DNA of 45,781 bases from JAFDZW01 sp038229915 (GTDB lineage Bacteria > Bacteroidota > Ignavibacteria > Palsa-1295). Under the pieces are notes generated by a model, which was not told where the DNA came from, made no database searches, and was given only the letters and a program-made list of their open reading frames with translations. Where the stretch lies: the NCBI GenBank assembly GCA_038229915.1, contig JBBRNY010000008.1:1-45781 (forward strand), in the 5' to 3' direction. Below are positions 16,982 through 24,414 of the stretch, in pieces. Positions within the stretch are counted from its first letter, which is position 1. Every line of letters starts with the position of its first letter. A program made the translations under genes and the position numbers.

Positions 16982-17521
16982 ATGTCGCGTATTGGAAAGA
17001 AACTGATCACAATTCCTAAGGGTGTCACTGCCCAATCGAATGGTGTGACGCTTACCGTAAAAGGACCCAAGGGTACTTTAAGCACTATGATACCTCTTGG
17101 TATCACTGCAAAGATAGAAAATGATGAGATCACGTTTACTCGCGCAACTGATGCGCCAAAGAATCGTGCTCTTCATGGTTTAGCGCGTGCTTTGACCAAC
17201 AATATGGTTGTTGGAGTCTCAGAGGGATTTTCCAAGAAGTTGGAAATGGTCGGCGTTGGTTATAAAGCTGAGAAAAAAGGGAAGTGGATCCAGTTCAACC
17301 TTGGATTTTCACATCCTGTGGTTTTCGTGGCTCCTGCAGAAATTGCGATTGATGTTATCACCCCGACTTCGTTGACTGTATCCGGAATTGATAAACAGCT
17401 CGTTGGTGCAGTCGCAGCAAAAATTCGCTCTATTCGTCCACCAGAACCCTACAAGGGTAAGGGCGTTAAATACGCAGACGAAAAGATCATCCGTAAAGCC
17501 GGAAAAACAGCTGGTAAATAA
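16982..17521 (+). CDS. rplF: 50S ribosomal protein L6
   Basis: Two-domain protein near the factor-binding site of the large subunit. 179 residues. Visible: SRIGKKLITIPKGV, GPKGTLS, HGLARALTNNMVVGVSEGF, VGVGYKAEKKGKW, and the second-domain signature RSIRPPEPYKGKGVKY. Its ATG at 16982 is preceded by AAGGAA at 16971-16976. Confidence 0.98.
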   Translation: MSRIGKKLITIPKGVTAQSNGVTLTVKGPKGTLSTMIPLGITAKIENDEITFTRATDAPKNRALHGLARALTNNMVVGVSEGFSKKLEMVGVGYKAEKKGKWIQFNLGFSHPVVFVAPAEIAIDVITPTSLTVSGIDKQLVGAVAAKIRSIRPPEPYKGKGVKYADEKIIRKAGKTAGK

Positions 17522-17539
17522 TTTTAAAGTAGTAGGACA

Positions 17540-17902
17540 ATGGCAACTAAGATCCAGTTACAAGATAAAGCAAAACGTCTTGCACGTCGCCGCTTTAGCA
17601 TTCAGGCAAAAGTCCGCGGCACTGCTGAGCGCCCACGTTTGGTTGTGTTTCGAAGCAACGCTGATATCTATGCTCAACTTGTTGATGATACAAATGGCTT
17701 TACCCTTGCTTCAGTCGGCTCTGTAAAGATAGCTGATAAAATGAAAAAAGGTGAAAAGTCAGCTGTTGTTGGAAAGCAAATTGCTACATTGGCAAAAGAT
17801 AAAGGTATTTCAACGGTCGTATTTGATCGTAACGGCTATCTCTATCATGGTCGTGTAAAAGCACTTGCAGATGCAGCCCGCGAAGGCGGTTTGAAATTTT
17901 AA
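17540..17902 (+). CDS. rplR: 50S ribosomal protein L18
   Basis: 5S rRNA-binding protein of the central protuberance. 120 residues. Visible: ARRRFSIQAKVRGTAERPRLVVFRSN (basic N-terminus and first strand), the YAQLVDDTNGFTLASVGSV region, and the C-terminal FDRNGYLYHGRVKALADAAREGGLKF. ATG at 17540. Confidence 0.97.
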   Translation: MATKIQLQDKAKRLARRRFSIQAKVRGTAERPRLVVFRSNADIYAQLVDDTNGFTLASVGSVKIADKMKKGEKSAVVGKQIATLAKDKGISTVVFDRNGYLYHGRVKALADAAREGGLKF

Positions 17903-17927
17903 TTTACGTTTGTAAAAAGAAAAGATC

Positions 17928-18431
17928 GTGGCGAAAATACGTTCATCTGAATTAAATTTAAAAGACAAACTGGTCGCAGTCAACCGTGTTTCAAAGGTTG
18001 TTAAGGGCGGTCGCAGATTTAGTTTTAATGCTATCGTTGCCGTTGGTGATGGTAGTGGACATATTGGTATTGGGCTCGGAAAATCAAACGAAGTTACCGA
18101 TGCCGTAACTAAAGCAACCGAAGATGCGAAACGCAATGTTCGGTCTGTACCTTTGCGTCGCGGTACAATACCTCACATGGTTCATGGTAAGTTTGGTGCT
18201 GGCAAAGTAATGTTAAAACCAGCTTCACCTGGTACTGGACTAATCGCTGGTGGTGGCGTACGAGCTGTGCTCGAACTCGCTGGTGTTCAGGATATCTTGA
18301 CTAAGTCACAGGGTTCATCGAATCCACATAATCTTGTTAAGGCGACAATGGATGCTCTAGCACAATTGAGCGATGCGCATGCGGTATCTGTGCGTCGTGG
18401 TATTACGCTAACGAAAGTGTTCAACGGATAA
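17928..18431 (+). CDS. rpsE: 30S ribosomal protein S5
   Basis: Decoding-fidelity protein at the mRNA entry tunnel. 167 residues. GTG start at 17928. Visible: the dsRBD-like N-domain with KLVAVNRVSKVVKGGRRF and GDGSGHIGIGLGKSNEV, then the C-domain with TIPHMVHGKFGAGKVMLKPASPGTGLIAGGGVRAVLE (loop and helix) and SNPHNLVKATMDAL. The sequence is standard; a GTG is supported by the lack of a nearby ATG in frame. Confidence 0.97.
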   Translation: MAKIRSSELNLKDKLVAVNRVSKVVKGGRRFSFNAIVAVGDGSGHIGIGLGKSNEVTDAVTKATEDAKRNVRSVPLRRGTIPHMVHGKFGAGKVMLKPASPGTGLIAGGGVRAVLELAGVQDILTKSQGSSNPHNLVKATMDALAQLSDAHAVSVRRGITLTKVFNG

Positions 18432-18445
18432 GCGAAAAAACAACA

Positions 18446-18625
18446 ATGAAAAAGCTGAAGATCAAACAGACAAAAAGCATTAATGATACACTACAAATGC
18501 ACAAGCGTACTATTAAAGCACTTGGCTTAGGTCGCCCGAATTATGTAGTCGAGCATAATGATACCCCGGCTATTCGCGGCATGATTCGTGTCGTCCGTCA
18601 CTTAGTTGAAGTAACTGAGTTATAA
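18446..18625 (+). CDS. rpmD: 50S ribosomal protein L30
   Basis: Small ferredoxin-like large-subunit protein, 59 residues, absent from some bacteria. Reading from the ATG at 18446: KKLKIKQTKSIN, then HKRTIKALGLGRPNYVVEHND, the L30 signature, and IRGMIRVVRHLVEV near the end, stopping at TAA 18623-18625. Placement between rpsE and rplO is canonical. Confidence 0.96.
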   Translation: MKKLKIKQTKSINDTLQMHKRTIKALGLGRPNYVVEHNDTPAIRGMIRVVRHLVEVTEL

Positions 18626-18639
18626 ATTTTAATTTGCGA

Positions 18640-18655
18640 GCGGGTGTTTACCCGC
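18640..18655 (+). promoter_or_regulatory. GC-rich hairpin between rpmD and rplO
   Basis: GCGGGT and ACCCGC pair perfectly around a GTTT loop, 15 bases after the rpmD stop and 27 bases before the rplO ATG. It has no T-run after it. It could stabilise or space the message; significance unknown. Confidence 0.4.
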
Positions 18656-18682
18656 GCTAGTAAACAATATAAGCAAAAAAGT

Positions 18683-19144
18683 ATGAATAATCCATGTCCA
18701 GCACCCGGAGCGATAAAAAACACTAAACGAATCGGTCGTGGTGTAGGATCCGGACACGGAAGAACGGCGACGCGCGGCTCTAAGGGAGCGGCATCACGTG
18801 CAGGTTACAAGCGTAAGATCGGGTTTGAAGGCGGTCAGATGCCTATGGCGCGTATTATGCCAAAATTTGGTTTTCACTCTCCTTTCCGTGTAGATTACGC
18901 AGAAGTAAACGTTTCACGACTTCAGGAAGCGATAAATGCTGGTTTACTACCTAAAGGGCAGATCGTTACTCCGGCATTCCTTCGTGCGATTGGAGTTATC
19001 AGTGGGGGCCATCAACCGGTTAAAATTCTTGGTGATGGAGAAATTAAAGTAGCCGTTACAGTGCAAGTTCACAAAGTGACTAAAGGTGCTTTGGCTAAAA
19101 TTGAAGCCGCTGGCGGCAAAGTTGAAGTTTTAGTAAAAGCATAA
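18683..19144 (+). CDS. rplO: 50S ribosomal protein L15
   Basis: Late-assembling large-subunit protein. Start at ATG 18683 (153 residues); the 13 in-frame codons upstream run through an intergenic hairpin and look non-coding. Visible: the basic glycine-rich N-terminal extension KNTKRIGRGVGSGHGRTATRGSKGAASRAG without the interval being interrupted, GFEGGQMPMARIMPKFGF, and the C-terminal KVTKGALAKIEAAGGKVEVL signature. A terminator-like hairpin follows before secY. Confidence 0.97.
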   Translation: MNNPCPAPGAIKNTKRIGRGVGSGHGRTATRGSKGAASRAGYKRKIGFEGGQMPMARIMPKFGFHSPFRVDYAEVNVSRLQEAINAGLLPKGQIVTPAFLRAIGVISGGHQPVKILGDGEIKVAVTVQVHKVTKGALAKIEAAGGKVEVLVKA

Positions 19145-19151
19145 ATCAATG

Positions 19152-19182
19152 AACATCTCATTTTGGGATGTTTCGTTTTTTC
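19152..19182 (+). terminator. Intrinsic-terminator-like hairpin between rplO and secY
   Basis: AACATCTC pairs with GGGATGTT (eight pairs, one T-G wobble) around an ATTTT loop at 19152-19172, followed by TCG and a six-T run. It lies seven bases after the rplO stop and 21 bases before secY, so it may lower secY-map expression relative to ribosomal proteins. Confidence 0.6.
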
Positions 19183-19202
19183 TGGTTTACTCTCAAATCT
19201 AA

Positions 19203-20552
19203 ATGAGCAGGCTTACAGACAGTTTTCGTAATATCTTCAAAATCGAAGAACTCCGTCAACGCATCATTTATACGATCGCGTTGCTCGTTATTGTCAGACT
19301 CGGTGCGCACATCACGTTGCCGGGTATTGATGTTCATGCACTTGAACGTGCATCTGCATCGGGCAATGCCAATTCACTCTTCGGTTTGTATGATCTTTTT
19401 GTAGGTGGCGCGTTTAAGAACGCCGCCATTTTTGCACTTGGCATCATGCCATACATTTCGACCTCGATCATCATCCAATTGATGGGGAGTGTCGTTCCGT
19501 ACTTCCAGAAATTGCAAAAAGAGGGCGAAGAAGGTCGAAAGAGGATTAACCAACTCACTCGAGGTGGCACATTCGTTGTCGCTGCATTGCAAGCCCTCGG
19601 TGTTGCTGTCCATCTCCGTAGTATGCCTGGTAATGTTGTTGCCGATGGAATTAGCCCACTTTTATTTATGATCAGTACGATTTTCTGTCTTGCTGCAGGA
19701 ACCATGTTTATGATGTGGCTTGGTGAACAGATTACTGAACGTGGAATTGGCAACGGTATCTCACTCATTATTTTCATCGGTATTATTGCTCGTTTTCCAA
19801 ACGCACTCGTTGACGAACTTCATGGTGTCGGGACTGATGCAGGTAAAAACATTATCATTGAGCTTGTAATGTTTGCAATATTGGTTGGGATCATTGCATT
19901 CGTCGTTTATATGACTCAAGGTATTAGAAAAGTACCTGTGCAATATGCCAAACGTGTAATCGGTAGAAAAGTATATGGAGGAGTAACTCAGCATATTCCA
20001 ATCAGAATTAATACTGCCGGTGTCATGCCGATCATTTTTGCTCAGGCTATCTTGTTTATCCCAACGACATTGCTTCAATTCTTTCCGGGATCAGGCTTTG
20101 CCCAAAGTATTGCACGATTCTTTGATTACCGCTCAGCTGGATACGCCGTCATATTCGGATTAATGATCATAATATTTACCTATTTCTACACTGCTATTGC
20201 ATTCAATCCGCGTGATGTTGCTGATACAATGAAGAAGCAGGGTGGTTTTATACCGGGTGTGCGACCAGGTAGAAATACCTCAGACTATATTGATAATATT
20301 CTGACACATTTGACACTTCCAGGAGCTATTTTCCTCGCATTTATCGCTATTTTGCCGACGATTGTGTCAGCGCTTGGTGTTACTTCAAGCTTTGCGCAAT
20401 TCTTTGGTGGAACAAGTCTTTTGATTATGGTTGGTGTCGCACTTGATACACTACAGCAGATAGAATCTCATTTGCTGATGCATAATTACGAAGGACTGAT
20501 GAAATCAGGAAAAATTAAAAATCGCTCTATAGGCGGTGGTTCATATTCTTAA
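19203..20552 (+). CDS. secY: Preprotein translocase subunit SecY
   Basis: Central channel subunit of the SecYEG translocon in the inner membrane. 449 residues with ten predicted transmembrane helices. Visible: RQRIIYTIALLVIVRLGAHI (TM1), the plug region with DLFVGGAFKNAAIFALGIMPYISTSII read across TM2, GNGISLIIF (TM4), the cytosolic arginine loop C4 with VQYAKRVIGRKVYGG, INTAGVMPIIFA, and the ADTMKKQGGFIPGVRPG loop C5, where ribosome and SecA bind. ATG at 19203. Confidence 0.98.
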   Translation: MSRLTDSFRNIFKIEELRQRIIYTIALLVIVRLGAHITLPGIDVHALERASASGNANSLFGLYDLFVGGAFKNAAIFALGIMPYISTSIIIQLMGSVVPYFQKLQKEGEEGRKRINQLTRGGTFVVAALQALGVAVHLRSMPGNVVADGISPLLFMISTIFCLAAGTMFMMWLGEQITERGIGNGISLIIFIGIIARFPNALVDELHGVGTDAGKNIIIELVMFAILVGIIAFVVYMTQGIRKVPVQYAKRVIGRKVYGGVTQHIPIRINTAGVMPIIFAQAILFIPTTLLQFFPGSGFAQSIARFFDYRSAGYAVIFGLMIIIFTYFYTAIAFNPRDVADTMKKQGGFIPGVRPGRNTSDYIDNILTHLTLPGAIFLAFIAILPTIVSALGVTSSFAQFFGGTSLLIMVGVALDTLQQIESHLLMHNYEGLMKSGKIKNRSIGGGSYS

Positions 20553-20564
20553 AAGATTTCAAGA

Positions 20565-21347
20565 ATGTGGGATAGTCGCGCAAACATGAAAACAGAAGCT
20601 GAGATAGAGAAAATCAAGGCGAGTGCGCATATCGTTCATCAGACAATTGAATTTTTACGCCCCCTTATTCAACCCGGTGTCACGACGAGCGAACTTGATA
20701 CTAAAGCAGAATCTTTTATAGAAAGCTTCGATGCTCGGCCGGCATTTAAAAACTATAAAGTTGGTAGGCTGACTTATAAGTATGCTACTTGTATGTCAAA
20801 AAATAATGCCGTTGTTCATGGCATACCTGATCAAGACCCGCTTAAGAATGGGGATATTCTTTCGGTTGATGTCGGTGTAGAAAAAGAAGGCTGGTTTGGA
20901 GATGGTGCATATACTTTTGCTGTAGGAGAAATTTCTGAAGATTCTAAAAAACTCCTCGAAATAACACAAGAATCGTTAATGCTTGGTGTTGCAGCTGCAA
21001 AAGCCGGGTCAAGGGTTTACGAAATTTCAAAAGTAATTCAAGACTACTGCCAGTCGAACGGATTTTCGATAGTTAGGGATCTCGTCGGACACGGGATTGG
21101 AAGACATTTACATGAGGAGCCCCAGGTTCCGAATTATGTCCCGAGTCGTATGGAATCTGGCTTCAAAAATATTGTACTTGAAGAGGGAATGACGATAGCT
21201 ATTGAGCCGATGGTTAATTCAGGCGTCTGGCGAGTCAAGACTCTTAGTGATGGGTGGACTGTAGTCACAGCAGACGGTATGCCGAGTGCCCACTTTGAAC
21301 ATACAATCGTGGTTCGAAGTTGGGGTGGCGAGATACTGACGAAATAG
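20565..21347 (+). CDS. map: Type I methionine aminopeptidase
   Basis: Cytosolic dinuclear metal peptidase removing N-terminal methionine. 260 residues from the ATG at 20565; an in-frame ATG at 20586 (MKTEAEIEKI) is an equally sensible start. Metal ligands are visible as Asp102 (SVDVG), Asp113 (FGDGAYTF), His176 (GHGIGRHLHEEP), Glu214 (IEPM) and Glu245 (FEHT); the substrate-contacting His85 sits in VVHGIP. It follows secY by 12 bases, the normal spc-operon arrangement in many bacteria. Confidence 0.97.
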   Translation: MWDSRANMKTEAEIEKIKASAHIVHQTIEFLRPLIQPGVTTSELDTKAESFIESFDARPAFKNYKVGRLTYKYATCMSKNNAVVHGIPDQDPLKNGDILSVDVGVEKEGWFGDGAYTFAVGEISEDSKKLLEITQESLMLGVAAAKAGSRVYEISKVIQDYCQSNGFSIVRDLVGHGIGRHLHEEPQVPNYVPSRMESGFKNIVLEEGMTIAIEPMVNSGVWRVKTLSDGWTVVTADGMPSAHFEHTIVVRSWGGEILTK

Positions 21348-21390
21348 GTTCCAATTCTTGGAACGATAATTGCTGATACTCAGTTATTAT
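21348..21390 (+). promoter_or_regulatory. Two consecutive hairpins in the infA leader
   Basis: Immediately after the map stop, GTTCCAA and TTGGAAC form a perfect seven-pair stem with a TTC loop (21348-21364). A second stem follows at 21366-21390: ATAAT with ATTAT and CTGA with TCAG, loop TAC. No long T-run follows. The pair could mark an RNA processing or regulatory site ahead of infA. Confidence 0.4.
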
Positions 21391-21421
21391 AAGGCTGTAA
21401 GTAGGTATTTTATAACAATTA

Positions 21422-21640
21422 ATGTCCAAACAAGCCGCGATCAAAGTAGATGGCGTTATAGATGAGTCGCTTCCAAATGCGACTTTTCGTGTAAAGCTAG
21501 ATAACGGGCATTCTGTGTTTGCGCATGTGTCAGGAAAAATGCGTATGCATTTTATTAAAATCCTTGAAGGGGATAAAGTAACGGTGGAGCTTTCACCTTA
21601 TGATCTGACCAAAGGACGTATTACTTACCGATACAAATAA
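21422..21640 (+). CDS. infA: Translation initiation factor IF-1
   Basis: OB-fold factor that binds the 30S A site during initiation. 72 residues, the exact family length. Visible: VDGVIDESLPNATFRVKLDNG, HVSGKMRMHFIKILEGDKVTVELSPYDL read as the strand-loop core, and KGRITYRYK at the end. Typical position between map and rpmJ. Confidence 0.97.
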   Translation: MSKQAAIKVDGVIDESLPNATFRVKLDNGHSVFAHVSGKMRMHFIKILEGDKVTVELSPYDLTKGRITYRYK

Positions 21641-21659
21641 TTTTTCTATTGTCACGACA

Positions 21660-21776
21660 ATGAAAGTACAAGCTTCTGTAAAAAAACGCTGCGAACACTG
21701 CAAAGTGATCATCCGAAAGGGTGTTGTTCGCGTTATCTGTAAAACGAATCCGAAACATAAACAACGTCAAGGATAA
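21660..21776 (+). CDS. rpmJ: 50S ribosomal protein L36, zinc-binding form
   Basis: Smallest ribosomal protein here, 38 residues, binding 23S rRNA late in assembly. Reads MKVQASVKKRCEHCKVIIRK, then GVVRVICKTNPKHKQRQG. Cys11, Cys14, Cys27 and His32 form the zinc ribbon of the C+ form. ATG at 21660 and TAA at 21774-21776, seven bases before rpsM. Confidence 0.96.
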   Translation: MKVQASVKKRCEHCKVIIRKGVVRVICKTNPKHKQRQG

Positions 21777-21782
21777 GCACAC

Positions 21783-22166
21783 ATGGCACGTATAGCCGGA
21801 ATTGATCTTCCGAAACAAAAACGCTCAGTAATCGGTCTTACTTATATCTACGGTATTGGTAATACTTCTGCAGCAGAAATTTTAAAAAAGGCAAACATCT
21901 CCGAAGATAGACACATTGGGGATCTGACCGAAGAAGAGGTAACCAGTATCCGCCAAATTATTACTAATGACTATAAGGTCGAAGGTATGGCGCGCAGCGA
22001 GCAACAACTTGCTGTAAAGCGTTTAATGGATATTGGATCATATCGCGGACTTCGTCATCGCCGCGGACTTCCAGTTCGTGGACAGCGCACTCGTACGAAT
22101 GCCCGTACCCGTAAAGGCAAACGTAAGACCGTTGCCGGTAAAAAGAAAGCAGCAGCGAAGAAGTAA
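21783..22166 (+). CDS. rpsM: 30S ribosomal protein S13
   Basis: Head protein contacting P-site tRNA and forming inter-subunit bridges. 127 residues. Visible: MARIAGIDLPKQKR, the helix-hairpin-helix-like LTYIYGIGNTSAAEIL, RSEQQLAVKRLMDIGSYRGLRHRRGLPVRGQRTRTNARTRKG (broken here only by description: the RNA-binding RGLRHRRGLPVRGQRT stretch) and a lysine/alanine-rich tail. First ribosomal gene of the alpha operon. Confidence 0.97.
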   Translation: MARIAGIDLPKQKRSVIGLTYIYGIGNTSAAEILKKANISEDRHIGDLTEEEVTSIRQIITNDYKVEGMARSEQQLAVKRLMDIGSYRGLRHRRGLPVRGQRTRTNARTRKGKRKTVAGKKKAAAKK

Positions 22167-22173
22167 TCATTTT

Positions 22174-22179
22174 AAGGAG
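22174..22179 (+). promoter_or_regulatory. Shine-Dalgarno site supporting the GTG start of rpsK
   Basis: AAGGAG lies eight bases before the GTG at 22188. It is the best match to the anti-Shine-Dalgarno among the ribosomal genes here and supports the non-ATG start. Confidence 0.7.
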
Positions 22180-22187
22180 TATTTACT

Positions 22188-22583
22188 GTGGCAAAAGCAA
22201 CAGCGACCGGAGCTAAACGTAAAAAGAAGATCACTGCGCAAGCACATGGCATTGCTCATGTTCGTGCAACCTTCAACAATCTTCAGGTTACACTTACTGA
22301 TGTTCAGGGGAATACCTTGTCGTGGGCAACAGCAGGTAAAATGGGTTTTAAGGGATCGCGTAAAAATACACCATTTGCAGGTCAAGTTGCAGCTGAATCA
22401 GCAGCAAAAGAAGCCTACGATATGGGATTACGCAAAGTCGACGTATTTATCAAAGGACCAGGTTCGGGCAGAGAAGCAGCAGTTCGGGCGTTACAAGTAG
22501 CTGGTATTGATGTTCTCTCGATAAGAGACATCACGCCAATGCCCCACAATGGGTGCCGTCCGCCGAAAAAGCGTCGCGTTTAA
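22188..22583 (+). CDS. rpsK: 30S ribosomal protein S11
   Basis: Platform protein lining the mRNA exit site. 131 residues, GTG start at 22188. Visible: KRKKKITAQAHGIAHVRATFNNLQVTLTDVQGN across the first strands, GFKGSRKNTPFAGQVAAE, VFIKGPGSGREAAVRALQ, and the invariant C-terminal ITPMPHNGCRPPKKRRV. A 126-base gap separates it from rpsD. Confidence 0.98.
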   Translation: MAKATATGAKRKKKITAQAHGIAHVRATFNNLQVTLTDVQGNTLSWATAGKMGFKGSRKNTPFAGQVAAESAAKEAYDMGLRKVDVFIKGPGSGREAAVRALQVAGIDVLSIRDITPMPHNGCRPPKKRRV

Positions 22584-22709
22584 TTTTTTTATTTTCGAGT
22601 TGTTTCGGAATCGTTGTAAACTTCACGCTCGAAAGAGTCATCGCGAAGGATGAAGGCGCCGAGATATTGCGAAAAGTATTTGTGGTGCAATTATACTCAT
22701 AATTAAATA
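22584..22709 (+). promoter_or_regulatory. Possible structured leader upstream of rpsD
   Basis: An unusually long gap for this operon. Short complementary pairs are visible: TTCGAG (22594-22599) with CTCGAA (22628-22633), enclosing GTTT with AAAC; CATC with GATG flanking GCGAAG; and AGTAT with ATACT just before the start codon. It does not match a riboswitch family I know. S4 controls its operon through leader RNA in other bacteria, so an S4-binding site is a reasonable guess. An internal promoter is the alternative. Confidence 0.35.
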
Positions 22710-23342
22710 ATGGCTCGTTATACAGATCCAAGTTGTAAGTTATGCCGTCGTGAGAAGCAAAAGCTTTTCTTGAAAGGCACGAAGTGTTTCTCGGAAAAAT
22801 GTCCTGTTGAAAAGCGTAATTATCCTCCCGGGCAACACGGAAATGGTCGTCGTCAGAAGATCTCTGAATACGGAGTTCAGCTCCGCGAAAAACAAAAAAT
22901 TCGTCGTACGTACGGTTTACTTGAAACCCAATTTCGTATTGCATTCGAAAAAGCATCACGCATGCGTGGTGTTACCGGCGACAATCTTGTAAAGTTGCTA
23001 GAGAGACGCCTTGATAATGTTATTTACCGCTTAAATATTTCCTCTTCGCGCAAGTCTGCTCGTCAGTTAATATTACACCGCCACATTACAGTTAATGGCA
23101 GCGTTGTCAATATTCCTTCATATATCTTGAATCCAGGTGATGTGATTCAGCTTAAAGAAGCTTCTCGCAAGCTCGAGATCGTCCACGAAGCATTGAAACG
23201 TACTCGTGGTGATGCAGGTGTGCCTTCATGGCTTTCGCTTAACAAAGCTGAGTTGTCCGGTACGCTACTTGCCATCCCAGAACGTGCAGATATCCAACTC
23301 AATGCAAACGAACAACTGGTTGTCGAATTGTACTCGAAATAA
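22710..23342 (+). CDS. rpsD: 30S ribosomal protein S4, zinc-binding (C+) form
   Basis: Primary 16S rRNA-binding assembly initiator; in E. coli also an operon repressor and antitermination factor. 210 residues. Visible: N-terminal zinc cluster Cys9, Cys12, Cys26, Cys31; YPPGQHGNGRR; EKQKIRRTYGLLETQF; the S4 RNA-binding domain RLDNVIYRLNISSSRKSARQ followed by LILHRHITVNGS; and a C-terminal VVELYSK. rpoA follows after 65 bases. Confidence 0.98.
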   Translation: MARYTDPSCKLCRREKQKLFLKGTKCFSEKCPVEKRNYPPGQHGNGRRQKISEYGVQLREKQKIRRTYGLLETQFRIAFEKASRMRGVTGDNLVKLLERRLDNVIYRLNISSSRKSARQLILHRHITVNGSVVNIPSYILNPGDVIQLKEASRKLEIVHEALKRTRGDAGVPSWLSLNKAELSGTLLAIPERADIQLNANEQLVVELYSK

Positions 23343-23345
23343 GCT

Positions 23346-23381
23346 TTGTATCGAATCGTTGAACGCAATACAATTTTTTTT
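23346..23381 (+). terminator. Weak terminator-like hairpin with eight-T run between rpsD and rpoA
   Basis: TTGTAT (23346-23351) pairs with ATACAA (23368-23373), with a possible inner CGT/ACG stem, directly followed by eight T. The stem is short and AT-rich, so termination would be partial at most. It could reduce rpoA transcription relative to ribosomal proteins. Confidence 0.4.
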
Positions 23382-23407
23382 ACATCTTAATTTAAGGTAA
23401 CGAGCGT

Positions 23408-24388
23408 ATGACAAAACTTCACATGCCGGATCGTATCGAGCTTGAGGAATCAAGTAAGACTTCGACCTTCGGACGCTTTATAGCTTCTCCGTTGGAAGAT
23501 GGTTACGGTACCACGCTTGGAAATTCGATGAGAAGAATCCTTCTTTCATCAATTCCCGGAAGTGCGTTTACCAGTATTCGTGTTGATGGTGTTCAACATG
23601 AGTTCTCTGCTGTCAAAGGTGTGACTGAGGATGTCGCCGAGATCATTCTCAACATAAAAGGTGTGCGTATCAAATCTGATATGCAAAGCCAGCCACGTCT
23701 CATCGTTGATGTTCGAGGACCGAAAGAATTTAAAGCGGGTGATCTTCAGGAATTTACCAGTGAAATGGAAATCCTAAACCCTAACCACCATCTTTTCACC
23801 ATCGGTAAGGATATTCGTGTCCAGATGGAGTTGCAGGTTGGTCACGGTAGAGGTTATGTACCATCTGATGAAAACAAACGTAGCGATTTTGCACTTGGTA
23901 CCATCGCGATTGATTCAATCTATACTCCGATTGTAAATGTACGTTTCACTGTGGAGCCTACTCGTGTCGGACAAAAGACTGATTACGAGAAATTGGTACT
24001 TGAAGTTGAAACTGAGGGTTCTATTACTCCGGAAGAAGCAATTACCATTGCTGGACGTACTCTTCGTGACCATGTAAACATGTTTGTTCGTTTTGGTGGA
24101 CCAGAAGACGAACTTCCGCCGAAGCCAATTGAAGATACAGAGACCGAACGTATTCGTTCGATCCTCAATACCAACGTCGATACCTTACATCTTTCTGTTC
24201 GTTCGCAGAATTGCTTACGTGCAGCAAACATCCGAACTCTTGGCGACCTTGTTCGTCGTGATGAGCGTGAGTTGCTTACGTTCCGTAACTTCGGTCGTAA
24301 GTCTCTCGATGAGCTTGGTCGTATTGTCGAACAGCTCGGCTTGCAGTTTGGTATGGATGTCGATAAGTATATTGAAGTAAAAGCGTAA
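23408..24388 (+). CDS. rpoA: DNA-directed RNA polymerase subunit alpha
   Basis: Scaffold of RNA polymerase assembly and target of activators. 326 residues. N-terminal dimerisation domain with FGRFIASPLEDGYGTTLGNSMRRILLSS (TLGNSMRR is the signature), VEPTRVGQKTDYEKLVLEVETEG read as the beta/beta' interface, then a linker and a C-terminal domain (about 245-320) with LHLSVRSQNCLRAANI, LTFRNFGRKSLDEL and the helix-hairpin-helix that binds UP elements. ATG at 23408. Confidence 0.98.
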   Translation: MTKLHMPDRIELEESSKTSTFGRFIASPLEDGYGTTLGNSMRRILLSSIPGSAFTSIRVDGVQHEFSAVKGVTEDVAEIILNIKGVRIKSDMQSQPRLIVDVRGPKEFKAGDLQEFTSEMEILNPNHHLFTIGKDIRVQMELQVGHGRGYVPSDENKRSDFALGTIAIDSIYTPIVNVRFTVEPTRVGQKTDYEKLVLEVETEGSITPEEAITIAGRTLRDHVNMFVRFGGPEDELPPKPIEDTETERIRSILNTNVDTLHLSVRSQNCLRAANIRTLGDLVRRDERELLTFRNFGRKSLDELGRIVEQLGLQFGMDVDKYIEVKA

Positions 24389-24414
24389 AAACGATTTTAA
24401 GGAACTGAATAACA

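Noticed and set aside
19334..19777. Minus-strand open frame inside secY
   Set aside because: It lies entirely within conserved SecY codons and lacks recognisable features.
22584..22709. Known riboswitch (lysine, glycine, TPP) before rpsD
   Set aside because: A few short words look similar, but the core conserved sequences of those classes are absent.
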